Shown in pieces: positions 1 through 9,071 of a stretch of 64,000 nt of DNA. A model generated the notes under the pieces. That model saw nothing but the letters and a program-made list of their open reading frames with translations. It ran no database searches and had not been told where the DNA came from. Made by a program: the position numbers and the translations under genes. Position 1 is the stretch's first letter. Each line of letters starts with the position of its first letter. This DNA comes from Bacillus massiliglaciei (GTDB lineage: Bacteria > Bacillota > Bacilli > Bacillales > DSM-1321), in contig NZ_LT622359.1 of NCBI RefSeq assembly GCF_900098925.1, positions 62,001 through 126,000 on the forward strand, written 5' to 3'.

Positions 1-2
1 TT

Positions 3-728
3 CTCCAATACACAAATGGTGGCGGTGTTGCTGGTAGGGTTGTACCTATTAATGATGAACCATTTGGTAAGCCCTCAAATGAATTTATGGAAAAATTATA
101 TAAGGGAATTAACAATAACTACGGTGTTGTTGGTAGGGTCTTTATACAGAAATGGATGGAAATTGATCCGGAATACAAAGAAAGTTACAAATCAACATTC
201 TATGATTTAAAAAACAATTATATTAAACTCGCTGGTTCGAATGAAGTTTTAATTAGAATTGCAAGTTATTATGCAATAATTCACTTTGTTGCAACTTTGC
301 TAAATGAGTTAATGGATTTTAATATTGATCCGACTTCTTTTGAAGGATTATTTAAAGTCGCCGGTATTGAAAATAGAGAGGTAGATAAACCTAAACAGCT
401 TATGGAAGATATTCTAGAAAGCTTGGATTCATTTAGAAGTTCTATTCACTATGGTTATTTTGAGCCTACACAAATTAACGGGCTTTTCGACAAGAGCAAC
501 CGATTTTATTTAACAACTTCCTACACTAATAAATTTTTAGGCCCAGAAGCGAAGGCAATCAAGCACGAATGGCTCAAACGTGGTTATATAATTCCTAGTT
601 CATCAGATGGTAAAGAGTCTCAAACTAAAAAGTTAGGTGGGAGAGCTTATAAAGCTATTGAAGTTAATCAAGATTTATTAACTGAGTTAGGATTTGATTT
701 TTCAGATACAGGGGAGAAAGATTATTAA
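3..728 (+). CDS. DUF927-domain protein, C-terminal part (start outside window)
   Basis: The frame is open from the left edge, so only the last 241 or so residues are present. The stretch NGGGVAGRV, then PFGKPSNEF, then INNNYGVVGRVFI matches the pattern I associate with the end of the DUF927 domain (a small G-rich turn, then NYGhAG and a hydrophobic patch). DUF927 proteins are ATPase/helicase-like proteins found on phages, plasmids and islands, often with primase domains. The rest of the protein is helical with no clear catalytic motif. A strong terminator follows directly. Its presence next to defence genes suggests a mobile-element or island origin. The assignment to DUF927 is by eye and moderately sure; the partial state is certain. 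Confidence 0.6.
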   Translation, partial: LQYTNGGGVAGRVVPINDEPFGKPSNEFMEKLYKGINNNYGVVGRVFIQKWMEIDPEYKESYKSTFYDLKNNYIKLAGSNEVLIRIASYYAIIHFVATLLNELMDFNIDPTSFEGLFKVAGIENREVDKPKQLMEDILESLDSFRSSIHYGYFEPTQINGLFDKSNRFYLTTSYTNKFLGPEAKAIKHEWLKRGYIIPSSSDGKESQTKKLGGRAYKAIEVNQDLLTELGFDFSDTGEKDY

Positions 729-734
729 AGTAGG

Positions 735-775
735 GCCCATAGGTTACAGATTAACTGTAATCTGTGGGCTTTTTT
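735..775 (+). terminator. Rho-independent terminator after the DUF927 gene
   Basis: GCCCATAG and CTGTGGGC form the outer stem, with TTACAG/CTGTAA inside and a short loop, followed by a run of T. It lies 7 bases behind the stop codon. Confidence 0.8.
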
Positions 776-1027
776 AAAATGATGATCAATTACAAGAAGT
801 TACAACAATAAAATCATTGTAACTAGTTTTGTAACCTGATAGTTAATTAATTTATAAGGGAACAGTCCAAATAGGTTACAAAGTTCTTAGGGTTACTAAT
901 GATTATAATTTTACTATATAAAGTTCTCTATATCTGGAAATATTACTGTATATTATTTATCAGTAACCTGTAACCTTGTAACCTTAAGTATTATCAATAC
1001 TATTAATTTAAATAAAAGTCTGGTTAC
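741..1027. repeat. Cluster of eight GTAACC/GGTTAC motifs
   Basis: The hexamer GTAACC or its complement occurs at 741-746, 831-836, 874-879, 891-896, 963-968, 970-975, 978-983 and 1022-1027. The three at 963-983 are in the same orientation, 7-8 bases apart, like iterons. The stretch 776-1139 otherwise holds no gene and is very AT-rich. It could be a binding region for a regulator of the methyltransferase gene just downstream, or an old replication/partition site; the sequence does not decide. Confidence 0.6.
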
Positions 1028-1139
1028 AGTATTTGTTTAAACTTGTATCTATAAGAAAAATGATAAACATAAAAACTTAACAAGGGTTATCTCCAAAGTT
1101 TCGCAATTTAATTGCAGACTAAAAATTGGAGGTATTTCT

Positions 1140-1844
1140 TTGAAACTTGTTAATGGTAATGCGTTTATTGAAATTAAAAAAATTGAAAGTAACTCAGTTC
1201 ATTTGATTTGTACAGATCCACCCTTCTTTATATCAAGGAAGACAAATTTTCAAAAGGGTGGTGGAAACCAAGGTAAATATGGCTCCATAACTTTGGAATT
1301 TGGTGACTGGGATTTAGATAAGGATAGTTTTGATTGGGTATCCTTATTAGAAGAGTTTAAAAGAATTTTAGTTCCAGGAGGAACTATGATTATTTTCTAC
1401 GATATCTTCAAAATGAAAGATATCTTTGAGGTTGCTAAGAGACTAAAACTAACACAACCAAGAATAGGATTCTGGGAAAAGACTAACCCAGTACCTAGAA
1501 ATTCAAAAATTAACTATTTATCAAATTCAAGAGAATATTTTATTTCTTTTACAAAAGGAACAAAGAGAACATTCAACTCTGAATATGATAAAGGGTCCTA
1601 CCTAGCACCGATAGTTAGTGGCAAGTCAAGAATTCACCAATGTCAAAAGCCTGTTAGTGTTCTTGAGAATATAATTAGAACCCATTCAAATGATGGAGAT
1701 ACAGTTTTAGATTGCTTTATGGGTTCAGGTTCTACAGGGGTTGCTGCTATCAATCTTAATAGAGAATTTATTGGTATCGAGTTAGATACAACATTCTTTA
1801 GTAATGCCTCAAGTACTCTATATAAAATCTATAATAATAAGTAA
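1140..1844 (+). CDS. Site-specific DNA methyltransferase, beta class (orphan)
   Basis: A 234-residue SAM-dependent DNA amino-methyltransferase of the N6_N4_Mtase family. The catalytic motif DPPF is at residues 26-29 and the SAM-binding motif DCFMGSGSTG at about 191-200, so catalytic motif before SAM motif, the beta-class order. The product should be N6-methyladenine or N4-methylcytosine. Start is TTG with a good GGAGG site a few bases upstream. No cognate restriction gene stands beside it on the same strand; the HNH-like gene downstream faces it and could be a partner, but they are not co-transcribed. The protein is shorter than many in the family, leaving little room for a large target-recognition domain. 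The family call is sure, the target unknown. Confidence 0.88.
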   Translation: MKLVNGNAFIEIKKIESNSVHLICTDPPFFISRKTNFQKGGGNQGKYGSITLEFGDWDLDKDSFDWVSLLEEFKRILVPGGTMIIFYDIFKMKDIFEVAKRLKLTQPRIGFWEKTNPVPRNSKINYLSNSREYFISFTKGTKRTFNSEYDKGSYLAPIVSGKSRIHQCQKPVSVLENIIRTHSNDGDTVLDCFMGSGSTGVAAINLNREFIGIELDTTFFSNASSTLYKIYNNK

Positions 1845-1910
1845 GGACTAACGTTAGTATAAATAAAAATAAAGATAATAATTAGATATATAGTTTAGGT
1901 AGATTCAATA

Positions 1911-1936
1911 AAAAAACGATCAGAGTTCCTGATCGT
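1911..1936 (-). terminator. Terminator behind the HNH-like gene
   Basis: ACGATCAG (1916-1923) pairs with CTGATCGT (1929-1936) across a 5-base loop. The A run on the plus-strand left side makes a T run for minus-strand transcripts, so it most likely ends the gene at 2147-3769. Confidence 0.7.
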
Positions 1937-2000
1937 ACATGTAGGAGTATCTTAATTTTGAACAGTGGGAACAATTTCAATGTAGTTTGTTAATAAATAT

Positions 2001-2021
2001 ATGCAATGCAATGCAATGCAA
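2001..2021. repeat. Short tandem repeat, ATGCA x4
   Basis: Four direct copies of the 5-mer ATGCA, in a gene-free AT-rich stretch (1845-2146). A further AATGCAATG occurs at about 2036. It lies between two converging genes and no role can be inferred. Confidence 0.8.
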
Positions 2022-2146
2022 GTCAATATAGAATAATGCAATGTATTTACAGATAATAAAATCTCTTAAAAGGATTAGAAACCCAATTCAATTAATAATT
2101 CAACTAATATCAACTGTCATATCAAAATCTTTAGTGCGACGTTCAC

Positions 2147-3769
2147 CTACGATACCCTTAATGTCTTCCAATGTTCAAATTCTTTTTTCCATACCTTTTT
2201 AAATTTATTAAAACTAGATTTATTCACGGGTAAACTCTCCTTTTCAACCCAGCGATGAAAACATAGATGGATATCTTTTGTTAAAGGAACACCTAGTGGC
2301 TCCCGTGCATGCAGTATTACAAATTCATCTACGATTTTCTTTCTTTCCTCATTAGTATATTCATATTCATTGTCCGAGTCTTGATCTAACCCAGCCCTTT
2401 GTATAGCATCCTTTACAATCTCATAAAAGGGTCTTACGAGATGATGAACTTCAATCTTTAGGGGAACTCCAGATAAAATACAACATCCCCCCGTTATCTT
2501 CATCGACATTTTTCGCCATTCACTGTTATAAACTACCTGTCGCAACTCGCTAAAATTGTTGCTAACCCCATCTCTACATACTTCTCGTAACCTATCTGGA
2601 TGACCTTTCGCACTTTTAAAATTACTCCAATCACATTCGAACACTGGGTTGGCATAGGGTTTTAAATCCCTTCCACGATATATAAATAGGTACTTCGTTT
2701 TGGCTCCCTTATACTTTTGCCCTTTTACAGGTCGATAGTCCGGACGTTTAATACGGCAAAACCACCGGATATTTCTCATTGAAAAAGGATTGCTTTCGTC
2801 AAATACTTCAGGCATTTTGCCCTGTTTAAGTTCTTGTTGTCGTAGGGGGCACAAATAACCTTCATCCGTCACTAATATTTTTCGTTTTTTATTCACTTTA
2901 AGAGGTAATCCTATTTTAATTATTAGCTGTTGTATGTTTTCAAAGAAAAATTTGCATCGTGAATCAAAAGGATTTGGTGGTTTTGAGGGTATTCCTTCCA
3001 ATTGGTAAGGATTATATTCAATAAGATATCCATCAGGATTTATAGCTACTATGCTTTTTTTGTTCACATTTAATGTATCTGGTAAAGGAGAATATCCATA
3101 TTTTAATGCCGAAAGATGAATATTGTGCTCAAGGAAAGGACTTCGAAGTCTATACTTTTGAAACTCTCTAAAATCTTTGCCATCTCGCTTAATATCAAGC
3201 ATCTTTCCAATGTACACATGATATAACAGACCATCATGATCCTCTGCAATATAGGCTGCATCGTAGTTAATATATTTTTTTGAGACTAACTCTTTAAAAC
3301 CGATATCGAGTGCTAATTTTCTTACATTTATAATGGAGTTTGGGTTACTAAAGATAAATGGAGAATATGTAACCCCCCTAGAGTTCACCTCTTGTGCAAA
3401 AACCAAGTATCCACCTTTATCAAAACATTCAATATATGAAGTTGATCCCTCATAATCCCTTTCTAGATCAATTGGAATGAGATTACGCTCCTGTAATGAT
3501 TCCATCACTTCTTTAAGTCTCATCTTCCTGCGGCAACATTTACAAGGGATAATGCCTTTTGTAATTTGCCTTCTTATCTCAGATAAATCATACTCATCAA
3601 TAGTTCCATTTTGGCATTGGTATATGAATATAACCTTTTTTGGATCTTTAACCTTGCTTAAGGCTTTATAGTGAAATCCATGTTTTTGGATCCATTCTGT
3701 TGCAGTCTTTAGGTTCCATTTTGTTTTTGGGGCCATATTTTCTTCCCATCTTTCATTAAATGAAATCAT
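2147..3769 (-). CDS. HNH-like nuclease-domain protein of unknown function
   Basis: A 540-residue protein. Near the C-terminus, CCILSGVPLKIEVHHLVRPF has the look of an HNH/AHH nuclease core (Cys-rich turn, then the HH pair), followed by a further conserved-looking LHAREPLGVPL and DIHLCFHRWVE. The N-terminal part contains CKCCRRKM, a possible zinc site like the zinc-ribbon heads of some homing or mobile-element nucleases. The middle is not recognised. The first ATG (3769) lacks a clear ribosome site; the next in-frame ATG (3736) has a weak GGGAAG ahead. It sits between an orphan methyltransferase and BREX, so a defence or mobile-element role is plausible but inferred. Confidence 0.6.
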   Translation of the reverse strand: MISFNERWEENMAPKTKWNLKTATEWIQKHGFHYKALSKVKDPKKVIFIYQCQNGTIDEYDLSEIRRQITKGIIPCKCCRRKMRLKEVMESLQERNLIPIDLERDYEGSTSYIECFDKGGYLVFAQEVNSRGVTYSPFIFSNPNSIINVRKLALDIGFKELVSKKYINYDAAYIAEDHDGLLYHVYIGKMLDIKRDGKDFREFQKYRLRSPFLEHNIHLSALKYGYSPLPDTLNVNKKSIVAINPDGYLIEYNPYQLEGIPSKPPNPFDSRCKFFFENIQQLIIKIGLPLKVNKKRKILVTDEGYLCPLRQQELKQGKMPEVFDESNPFSMRNIRWFCRIKRPDYRPVKGQKYKGAKTKYLFIYRGRDLKPYANPVFECDWSNFKSAKGHPDRLREVCRDGVSNNFSELRQVVYNSEWRKMSMKITGGCCILSGVPLKIEVHHLVRPFYEIVKDAIQRAGLDQDSDNEYEYTNEERKKIVDEFVILHAREPLGVPLTKDIHLCFHRWVEKESLPVNKSSFNKFKKVWKKEFEHWKTLRVS

Positions 3770-3934
3770 TATTACCGCAAGAAAAGGAATCTATACTTTA
3801 TGTAGAAAAATTAATAATCATATTTTTAGCCTGTTTTTTCTCAAACTAATGAAATTGTTATGATCTCATTTACATTTAGTGAACTATTGTCAATATTTTA
3901 AAGGATGATCTATTTACAAAATCCTTAGATTTTA

Positions 3935-3963
3935 TTGTGATTGTTGGATAGTAAGAATAAAAT
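3935..3963 (+). promoter_or_regulatory. Candidate sigma-A promoter of the BREX operon
   Basis: TTGTGA, a 17-base spacer and TAAAAT precede the first gene of the operon by about 35 bases. The stretch 3770-3934 upstream is AT-rich and gene-free. The -35 match is only moderate. Confidence 0.5.
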
Positions 3964-3997
3964 AAGAGTAGAATAATATTTTTTTGAGGTGGTTTGC

Positions 3998-4243
3998 TTG
4001 AAACTGAAGTTGTTCTACAAAACACAGCGTGAATTAGCAGTTGCTTTCAATGAAATTATAGATGCCTATTGGGACAATACTCTTAACGAGAACGAGTTAA
4101 TTTCAAAAATCAACGGGATATACATGAACAATAAAAGCAAAGTTATTAGAAGTAATGAATTTACGACCGTATTAAGGCAACAATGTGGAAAGAGAAGGCT
4201 TGAGGTAGTGGAGAGAATATTGATCTTACAAGGGCATAAGTAA
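3998..4243 (+). CDS. Small leader-gene protein of the BREX operon
   Basis: An 81-residue protein if read from TTG at 3998, which has GAGGTGG five bases upstream; an alternative GTG at 3989 would overlap that site. The protein is charged, mostly helical, and has no catalytic motif I recognise. It ends 27 bases before brxA and reads the same way, so it is probably part of the operon. It may belong to the small TIGR04540-type family, but I could not check this. A regulator or accessory of BREX is a guess from position alone. Confidence 0.65.
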   Translation: MKLKLFYKTQRELAVAFNEIIDAYWDNTLNENELISKINGIYMNNKSKVIRSNEFTTVLRQQCGKRRLEVVERILILQGHK

Positions 4244-4270
4244 TACTAAGGTTAAGGAAGGGTTTGGTTT

Positions 4271-4867
4271 ATGAGTAAAGAATTATTATATGGTGCGAAT
4301 TTAACCGGAGCATCTTTTTTATTTCTTGAACTTAAGCAAGTAATTCGATTAATAGAAGACGGGTTATCAGAAAAAGAAATAAAGGAAAAAATCCTTTCAG
4401 ACAACATCTTTCAGTATGAAAAAACATCAAGTCTGAAAAGGATGATCCCTTCTCTGTTGAAAAGGGCTAGTATTTTGGATAAGGATATGCAACGGATGAT
4501 ACTCGAAGAACCAGTAGATATAGGGAAGACAATCAACTTATATGCCATTATGAAGACAGACCTCTTATTTTTTGAGTTCATGAACGAGGTAATTAAGGAA
4601 AAGCTTCAAACCAATGATTATATGTTCGAAAAGAAAGACATAAATACATATTTCACTTATAAAGCAGAGCAAGATGAAAAAGTAGCTGGCTTTAGCGAGC
4701 AAACTGTAAATAAATTAAAGCAGGTATTTATAAGAATATTGCTTGAAGTTGGGATATTGAAAGATAAACGGTCAGGAGAATTAAATCGTCTATTTTTAGA
4801 TGATCGTATAAAAGAACATTTATTGCGTATTGGAGACAAGCATTTTGTCCGAGCGATGGGTGTGTGA
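4271..4867 (+). CDS. brxA: BREX protein BrxA (DUF1819)
   Basis: A 198-residue protein with the BrxA/DUF1819 character: N-terminal GANLTGASFLFLE and a helical body. In type 1 BREX it is the first core gene, and the family is known as a small, NusB-like fold protein able to bind DNA; its exact role in phage defence is unsettled. ATG start follows AAGGAAGGG at a good distance. It is followed, 11 bases after its stop, by brxB, in the standard type 1 order. Length fits the family. Confidence 0.93.
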   Translation: MSKELLYGANLTGASFLFLELKQVIRLIEDGLSEKEIKEKILSDNIFQYEKTSSLKRMIPSLLKRASILDKDMQRMILEEPVDIGKTINLYAIMKTDLLFFEFMNEVIKEKLQTNDYMFEKKDINTYFTYKAEQDEKVAGFSEQTVNKLKQVFIRILLEVGILKDKRSGELNRLFLDDRIKEHLLRIGDKHFVRAMGV

Positions 4868-4878
4868 GAGGTGTTATT

Positions 4879-5445
4879 ATGAGCAATTTGAACGCAAGAC
4901 TCGACAGGGTTATTCCTAAAATTAAAGCGGACAAGTTCATTGATGGGCGAGGACTTGGTAATGAAATTAGTTTTTATGTATTTGATTATGAGCCAAGTGA
5001 CGAGCTAATTGTTCGTGATCGAATTATTGATTTTAAAAAGGAATTCAGTTATGAAGGTTCTAACCGAAGGATTATCGAGTTTGATCTTTATAAGATGTTA
5101 CTTGAAATCGCAAAAGAAAAACGAATTTTTGACCGAGTATTTCAAGTAGAAGAAAAGCAGGGGAAAGACGCTTTATTTAAAGCCATGACTACTTTTGCTA
5201 AACCTGATATTTTTTTGAATAAAATTAAAGAGCAACTTGGTGATTATAATGTTGTTTTTCTAACAGGAGTAGGAAAAGTATATCCGTTTGTTCGCTCACA
5301 TAATATTTTAAATAATCTACAAGAAGTAATAGATAAAATACCAGTCATTATGTTTTTTCCTGGTAAATATGATGGTCAATCACTTCAATTATTTGGTAAA
5401 TTTAAAGATGATAACTATTACCGAGCTTTTCGATTAGTTGAATAG
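4879..5445 (+). CDS. brxB: BREX protein BrxB (DUF1788)
   Basis: A 188-residue DUF1788 protein of the BREX core. The start is the ATG at 4879 with GAGAGGTG upstream, rather than the GTG at 4864 that would overlap brxA. The end of the chain (VVFLTGVGKVYPFVRSHNIL, then PVIMFFPGKYDGQSL) is the typical BrxB signature of a predicted P-loop-like fold. BrxB is required for type 1 defence; a scaffold role with BrxC/PglZ is the usual inference. It is 17 bases from brxC, so translation is probably linked. Confidence 0.93.
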   Translation: MSNLNARLDRVIPKIKADKFIDGRGLGNEISFYVFDYEPSDELIVRDRIIDFKKEFSYEGSNRRIIEFDLYKMLLEIAKEKRIFDRVFQVEEKQGKDALFKAMTTFAKPDIFLNKIKEQLGDYNVVFLTGVGKVYPFVRSHNILNNLQEVIDKIPVIMFFPGKYDGQSLQLFGKFKDDNYYRAFRLVE

Positions 5446-5462
5446 GGAAAAGGGGGATTTCG

Positions 5463-8400
5463 ATGATTATTAAAGATATGTTTCAAAAGGATATTGAACG
5501 TGACATAAGAGGCGTTATTAAGGTAGCACAAACCGATGAAACTAATATTTGTCAAGAACTTGATGAATATGTCGTTACAAGAGAGCTTAATAAGCACTTA
5601 TCCAAATTCTATGAGAATTATCAAAAAGGAATTGACGGAGCTACAGATAAGATGGGTGTATGGATTTCAGGCTTCTTCGGCTCAGGTAAATCACACTTTC
5701 TTAAAATCTTAGCTTATTTGCTTGAAAATAAAAAAGTTAAAGATAAAAAAGCCATTGAATTCTTTCAAGATAAAATTCAAGATCCTCTTATTTTAGCCAA
5801 TATGAACCGTACAGCTAATTTAGAAACGGAAGTCATTCTTTTCAATATTGATTCAAAGGCGGGAATGGATAGTAAGTCTAAGGAGGATGCTATTCTACGT
5901 GTGTTTATGAAAGTTTTCTATGAGCATAGGGGGTACTTTGGCGATATTCCTGGCGTTGCTGAAATGGAAAAATACTTGGATAAAAAAGGTGCATTTGAAG
6001 AATTTAAGGCGGAGTTCAAGAACCTTGCAGGCGAGGAATGGGTTGAACGCCGAAACACCTTCTATTTTGATGCTGATTTCGTTATTGGGGCCTTAACGAA
6101 AGTTACAGAGATGTCAGAAGAATCAGCTCGTAACTGGTTTGAAAATGGCGTAAATAACTTTGAAATTAGCATAGAAAAGTTCGCCAAGGATGTTAAGGAG
6201 TACATAGATCAAAAGGGAAAGAACTTTCATCTTGTATTCTTAGTCGATGAAATTGGTCAGTTTATTGGAGATAGCCGAAACCTGATGCTCAATCTACAAA
6301 CAGTAGCCGAGGATTTAGGGACACATTGTCAAGGTAAAGTTTGGATCATGGTTACATCCCAAGAAAGCATTGATAGCATTGTAAAGGTTAAAGGAGACGA
6401 TTTTTCCCGTATCCAAGGTCGCTTTGATACAAGACTATCTTTATCTTCTATTTCAGTTGATGAAGTTATTAAAAAGCGTATCCTTCTTAAAAAGGAAGTA
6501 GCAAATGATAAGCTCAGATTGCTCTTCCCTGAAAAGAGTGCCATTCTCAAAAACTTAATCAGCTTCAAAGAAAGTACCGCTGATTTACGTGGATATGATA
6601 ATGAGCAAGAATTTGCGGATGTGTACCCATTCATTCCTTACCAGTTTAAGCTACTTCAAATCGTATTTGAACAAGTACGTAAGCATGGTTCTTCAGGGAA
6701 GCACCTTTCCGAAGGGGAACGCTCCATGCTATCAGCATTTAAAGAAGCGGGGTTACGTTATAAGGATGCTGAGGAAGGGGCTGTCATTCCTTTTTATGCT
6801 TTTTATGACACAATCAAGGAATTCTTAAATCCTTCTATTTCAAGGGTTATAGATGGAGCGTATGATAACCCTGCTCTTAGAGATGATGAATTCAACATGG
6901 AATTATTGAAAGTGTTGTTCATGATTAAATACATTAAAGAGTTACCTGCAAACATAGATAATATTGCAACTTTAATGGTAACAAGCATTGATGAAGATAA
7001 GTTAGAATTAAAAGAGAAAATTAAGGTGGCTTTAAGGAAGCTCATTAACCAAACTTTGGTTCAAAAAAATGGAGAGTATTATATTTTCCTTACAGATGAC
7101 GAGCAGGACATTAATCGTGAAATCAAAACGATCAATGTGGATGAAGACCTAATAAAAAGAGAGCTTGCCAACTATATCTTCCAAGACCTTTATGATGAAA
7201 AGAAATACCGTTATTCTGCACAATATTCATTCTCCTATAATCAAAAGATGGATGAAAAGAATTACGGAAACCAAACATCAGCAATAGGGCTTAACATTTT
7301 ATCACCAATTTCAGACCACTATGCAGTGTCCGAGCAAGAGCTAATGCTGATTTCATCTGGAAATGACGAGTTAATCATTAAACTTGGTGGAAATGAATCT
7401 TACGTTGAAGAAATGGAAGAAGTATTGAAAATTGAGGAATACCGCAAGAAGAAGAACATTTCACAGCTTCCAGAAAGCATCCAAAACATCTTAAATAACA
7501 AACAAGTAGAGGTTCGTGAAAGAAGACGTAGAGTAAGAGAGATGTTAGAAGATGCGATTAAAGCAGGGAAGTTTTATATTAATGGCAATAACGCCGACAT
7601 CAAAGGCTCTACAGTTAAGGAAAAAATTAATGCTTCTTTACAATCATTAGTAGAGAACGTTTATACAAAGTTAGGGTACATTAATCAATTTATTGATAGT
7701 GATAGAGACATCCTTGCTATCCTAAATGCAAAAGAAGAGCAAATGACCTTTAGCAATGAAATGAAGCAAGTACCGAACGAATTGGCGTTGAAGGAGATAA
7801 CAGACTTTATCAATCTTCAAGATCAAATTAAGAAACAAGTCCGAGTACAAATTATTGTTGATCGCTTTAATGATAAGCCTTATGGTTGGCGTACACTTGA
7901 TATTCAGCGATCAATTGCTGATTTGCTAAAACAGCAAAAGATTCGTATTCGCTACAATTCGGAGTATTTAGAGCCTGAAGAAAGTGCAAGTAAAATTGTT
8001 ACGGTAATCACCAAGTCATCAGAGGCTGATAAAGCCATCGTGTTAAAACGTGTAAAAGTAGATGAAGCTCTTATTCAAACAGCGAAGAAAGTTTGTAAAG
8101 ATGTATTTAAGAAGACTGATTTACCAGATGATGAAGACGGCTTGGTGAAGGAAATTAAATCATTAATTGAACAGCAGAAAGTAGAAATTGACGCTCTAAA
8201 AGCTCGCTATGAAGGTAGAAAATACCCTGGTATGAGTTTGCTTGATAAAGGGTTAGAGTATTTTAGTCATTTCAATAATAGCTTAGATAATGCTTCGTTC
8301 TTTACGAAGTTAAGTGAGTTGAAAAAAGACTTGAGTAATTGGGAATATGATATGGGTTATTTAAAGAGCTTCTTCAATACAAATCAAAAGAATATTTTCG

Positions 8401-9056
8401 ACAAAGGTCTCTTAGCCGTAAACAAGTATGAAGAAAATAAGCCATACTTCATAAATGATAATGTAGATCAAACTGCCAATAAATTGAAGGACATTCTTGC
8501 TGATCCAGAACCATATGGAAAGATAAAACAAATTCCAGACTTATATGATGCGATTCAACAACAAATCGAAATGGTTTTGGAAGAAAAGAGAAAGAATGCA
8601 AAAGAAAAAATTAAAATTGATTACGACTATCTTGCGTTAATGTCTAAACAAGAGGGTGTATCAAGTATGACAAGGGAACGTGTCAGTGATTACTATGACA
8701 GTTTGATGAACAATGTGGAGGACTTCACTGACATATTTAAGGTAGATGCTACAATTACTCAAAGTTACAGTTTCAAGGATAACCATGAACGCAAGATCCG
8801 CCAAGAAATCCAAGAATGGAAAGATAGTCAAGGTGGAGATGACGGTGGTGATAGTGGAAGAACAGGTACGGGTGGAACTGATAATCCTACAGGTGGAACT
8901 ACAATTACAATTGAAAAACAAAAGGTCAAGGTAACTGAACTTCTTGCGATCAAAACATTAAGTTCAGAAGATGACGTTGATATGTATATAAGTACACTTT
9001 CAAATAAGCTAAAGGATATTATCAAATCCAATAAACATATTGAGTTTATTGATTAA
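5463..9056 (+). CDS. brxC: BREX ATPase BrxC
   Basis: A 1197-residue P-loop ATPase. Walker A is GFFGSGKSH at residues 70-78 and Walker B is LVDEIGQF near residue 259-266. The length is normal for BrxC/PglY. The long C-terminal half is coiled and charged. Near the end there is a low-complexity linker rich in Gly, Asp and Thr (about residues 1125-1150) before a final helical tail. BrxC is a core BREX component needed for both methylation and exclusion, thought to act with BrxB, PglZ and PglX on DNA. ATG start with GGGGGAT upstream. pglX follows after 15 bases. Confidence 0.95.
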   Translation: MIIKDMFQKDIERDIRGVIKVAQTDETNICQELDEYVVTRELNKHLSKFYENYQKGIDGATDKMGVWISGFFGSGKSHFLKILAYLLENKKVKDKKAIEFFQDKIQDPLILANMNRTANLETEVILFNIDSKAGMDSKSKEDAILRVFMKVFYEHRGYFGDIPGVAEMEKYLDKKGAFEEFKAEFKNLAGEEWVERRNTFYFDADFVIGALTKVTEMSEESARNWFENGVNNFEISIEKFAKDVKEYIDQKGKNFHLVFLVDEIGQFIGDSRNLMLNLQTVAEDLGTHCQGKVWIMVTSQESIDSIVKVKGDDFSRIQGRFDTRLSLSSISVDEVIKKRILLKKEVANDKLRLLFPEKSAILKNLISFKESTADLRGYDNEQEFADVYPFIPYQFKLLQIVFEQVRKHGSSGKHLSEGERSMLSAFKEAGLRYKDAEEGAVIPFYAFYDTIKEFLNPSISRVIDGAYDNPALRDDEFNMELLKVLFMIKYIKELPANIDNIATLMVTSIDEDKLELKEKIKVALRKLINQTLVQKNGEYYIFLTDDEQDINREIKTINVDEDLIKRELANYIFQDLYDEKKYRYSAQYSFSYNQKMDEKNYGNQTSAIGLNILSPISDHYAVSEQELMLISSGNDELIIKLGGNESYVEEMEEVLKIEEYRKKKNISQLPESIQNILNNKQVEVRERRRRVREMLEDAIKAGKFYINGNNADIKGSTVKEKINASLQSLVENVYTKLGYINQFIDSDRDILAILNAKEEQMTFSNEMKQVPNELALKEITDFINLQDQIKKQVRVQIIVDRFNDKPYGWRTLDIQRSIADLLKQQKIRIRYNSEYLEPEESASKIVTVITKSSEADKAIVLKRVKVDEALIQTAKKVCKDVFKKTDLPDDEDGLVKEIKSLIEQQKVEIDALKARYEGRKYPGMSLLDKGLEYFSHFNNSLDNASFFTKLSELKKDLSNWEYDMGYLKSFFNTNQKNIFDKGLLAVNKYEENKPYFINDNVDQTANKLKDILADPEPYGKIKQIPDLYDAIQQQIEMVLEEKRKNAKEKIKIDYDYLALMSKQEGVSSMTRERVSDYYDSLMNNVEDFTDIFKVDATITQSYSFKDNHERKIRQEIQEWKDSQGGDDGGDSGRTGTGGTDNPTGGTTITIEKQKVKVTELLAIKTLSSEDDVDMYISTLSNKLKDIIKSNKHIEFID

Positions 9057-9071
9057 GCAGGAGTTGTCGCT

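Noticed and set aside
2001-2021. ATGCA repeat as a phase-variable tract
   Set aside because: It lies outside any gene and between two converging genes, so a change in number would alter no reading frame or evident promoter.
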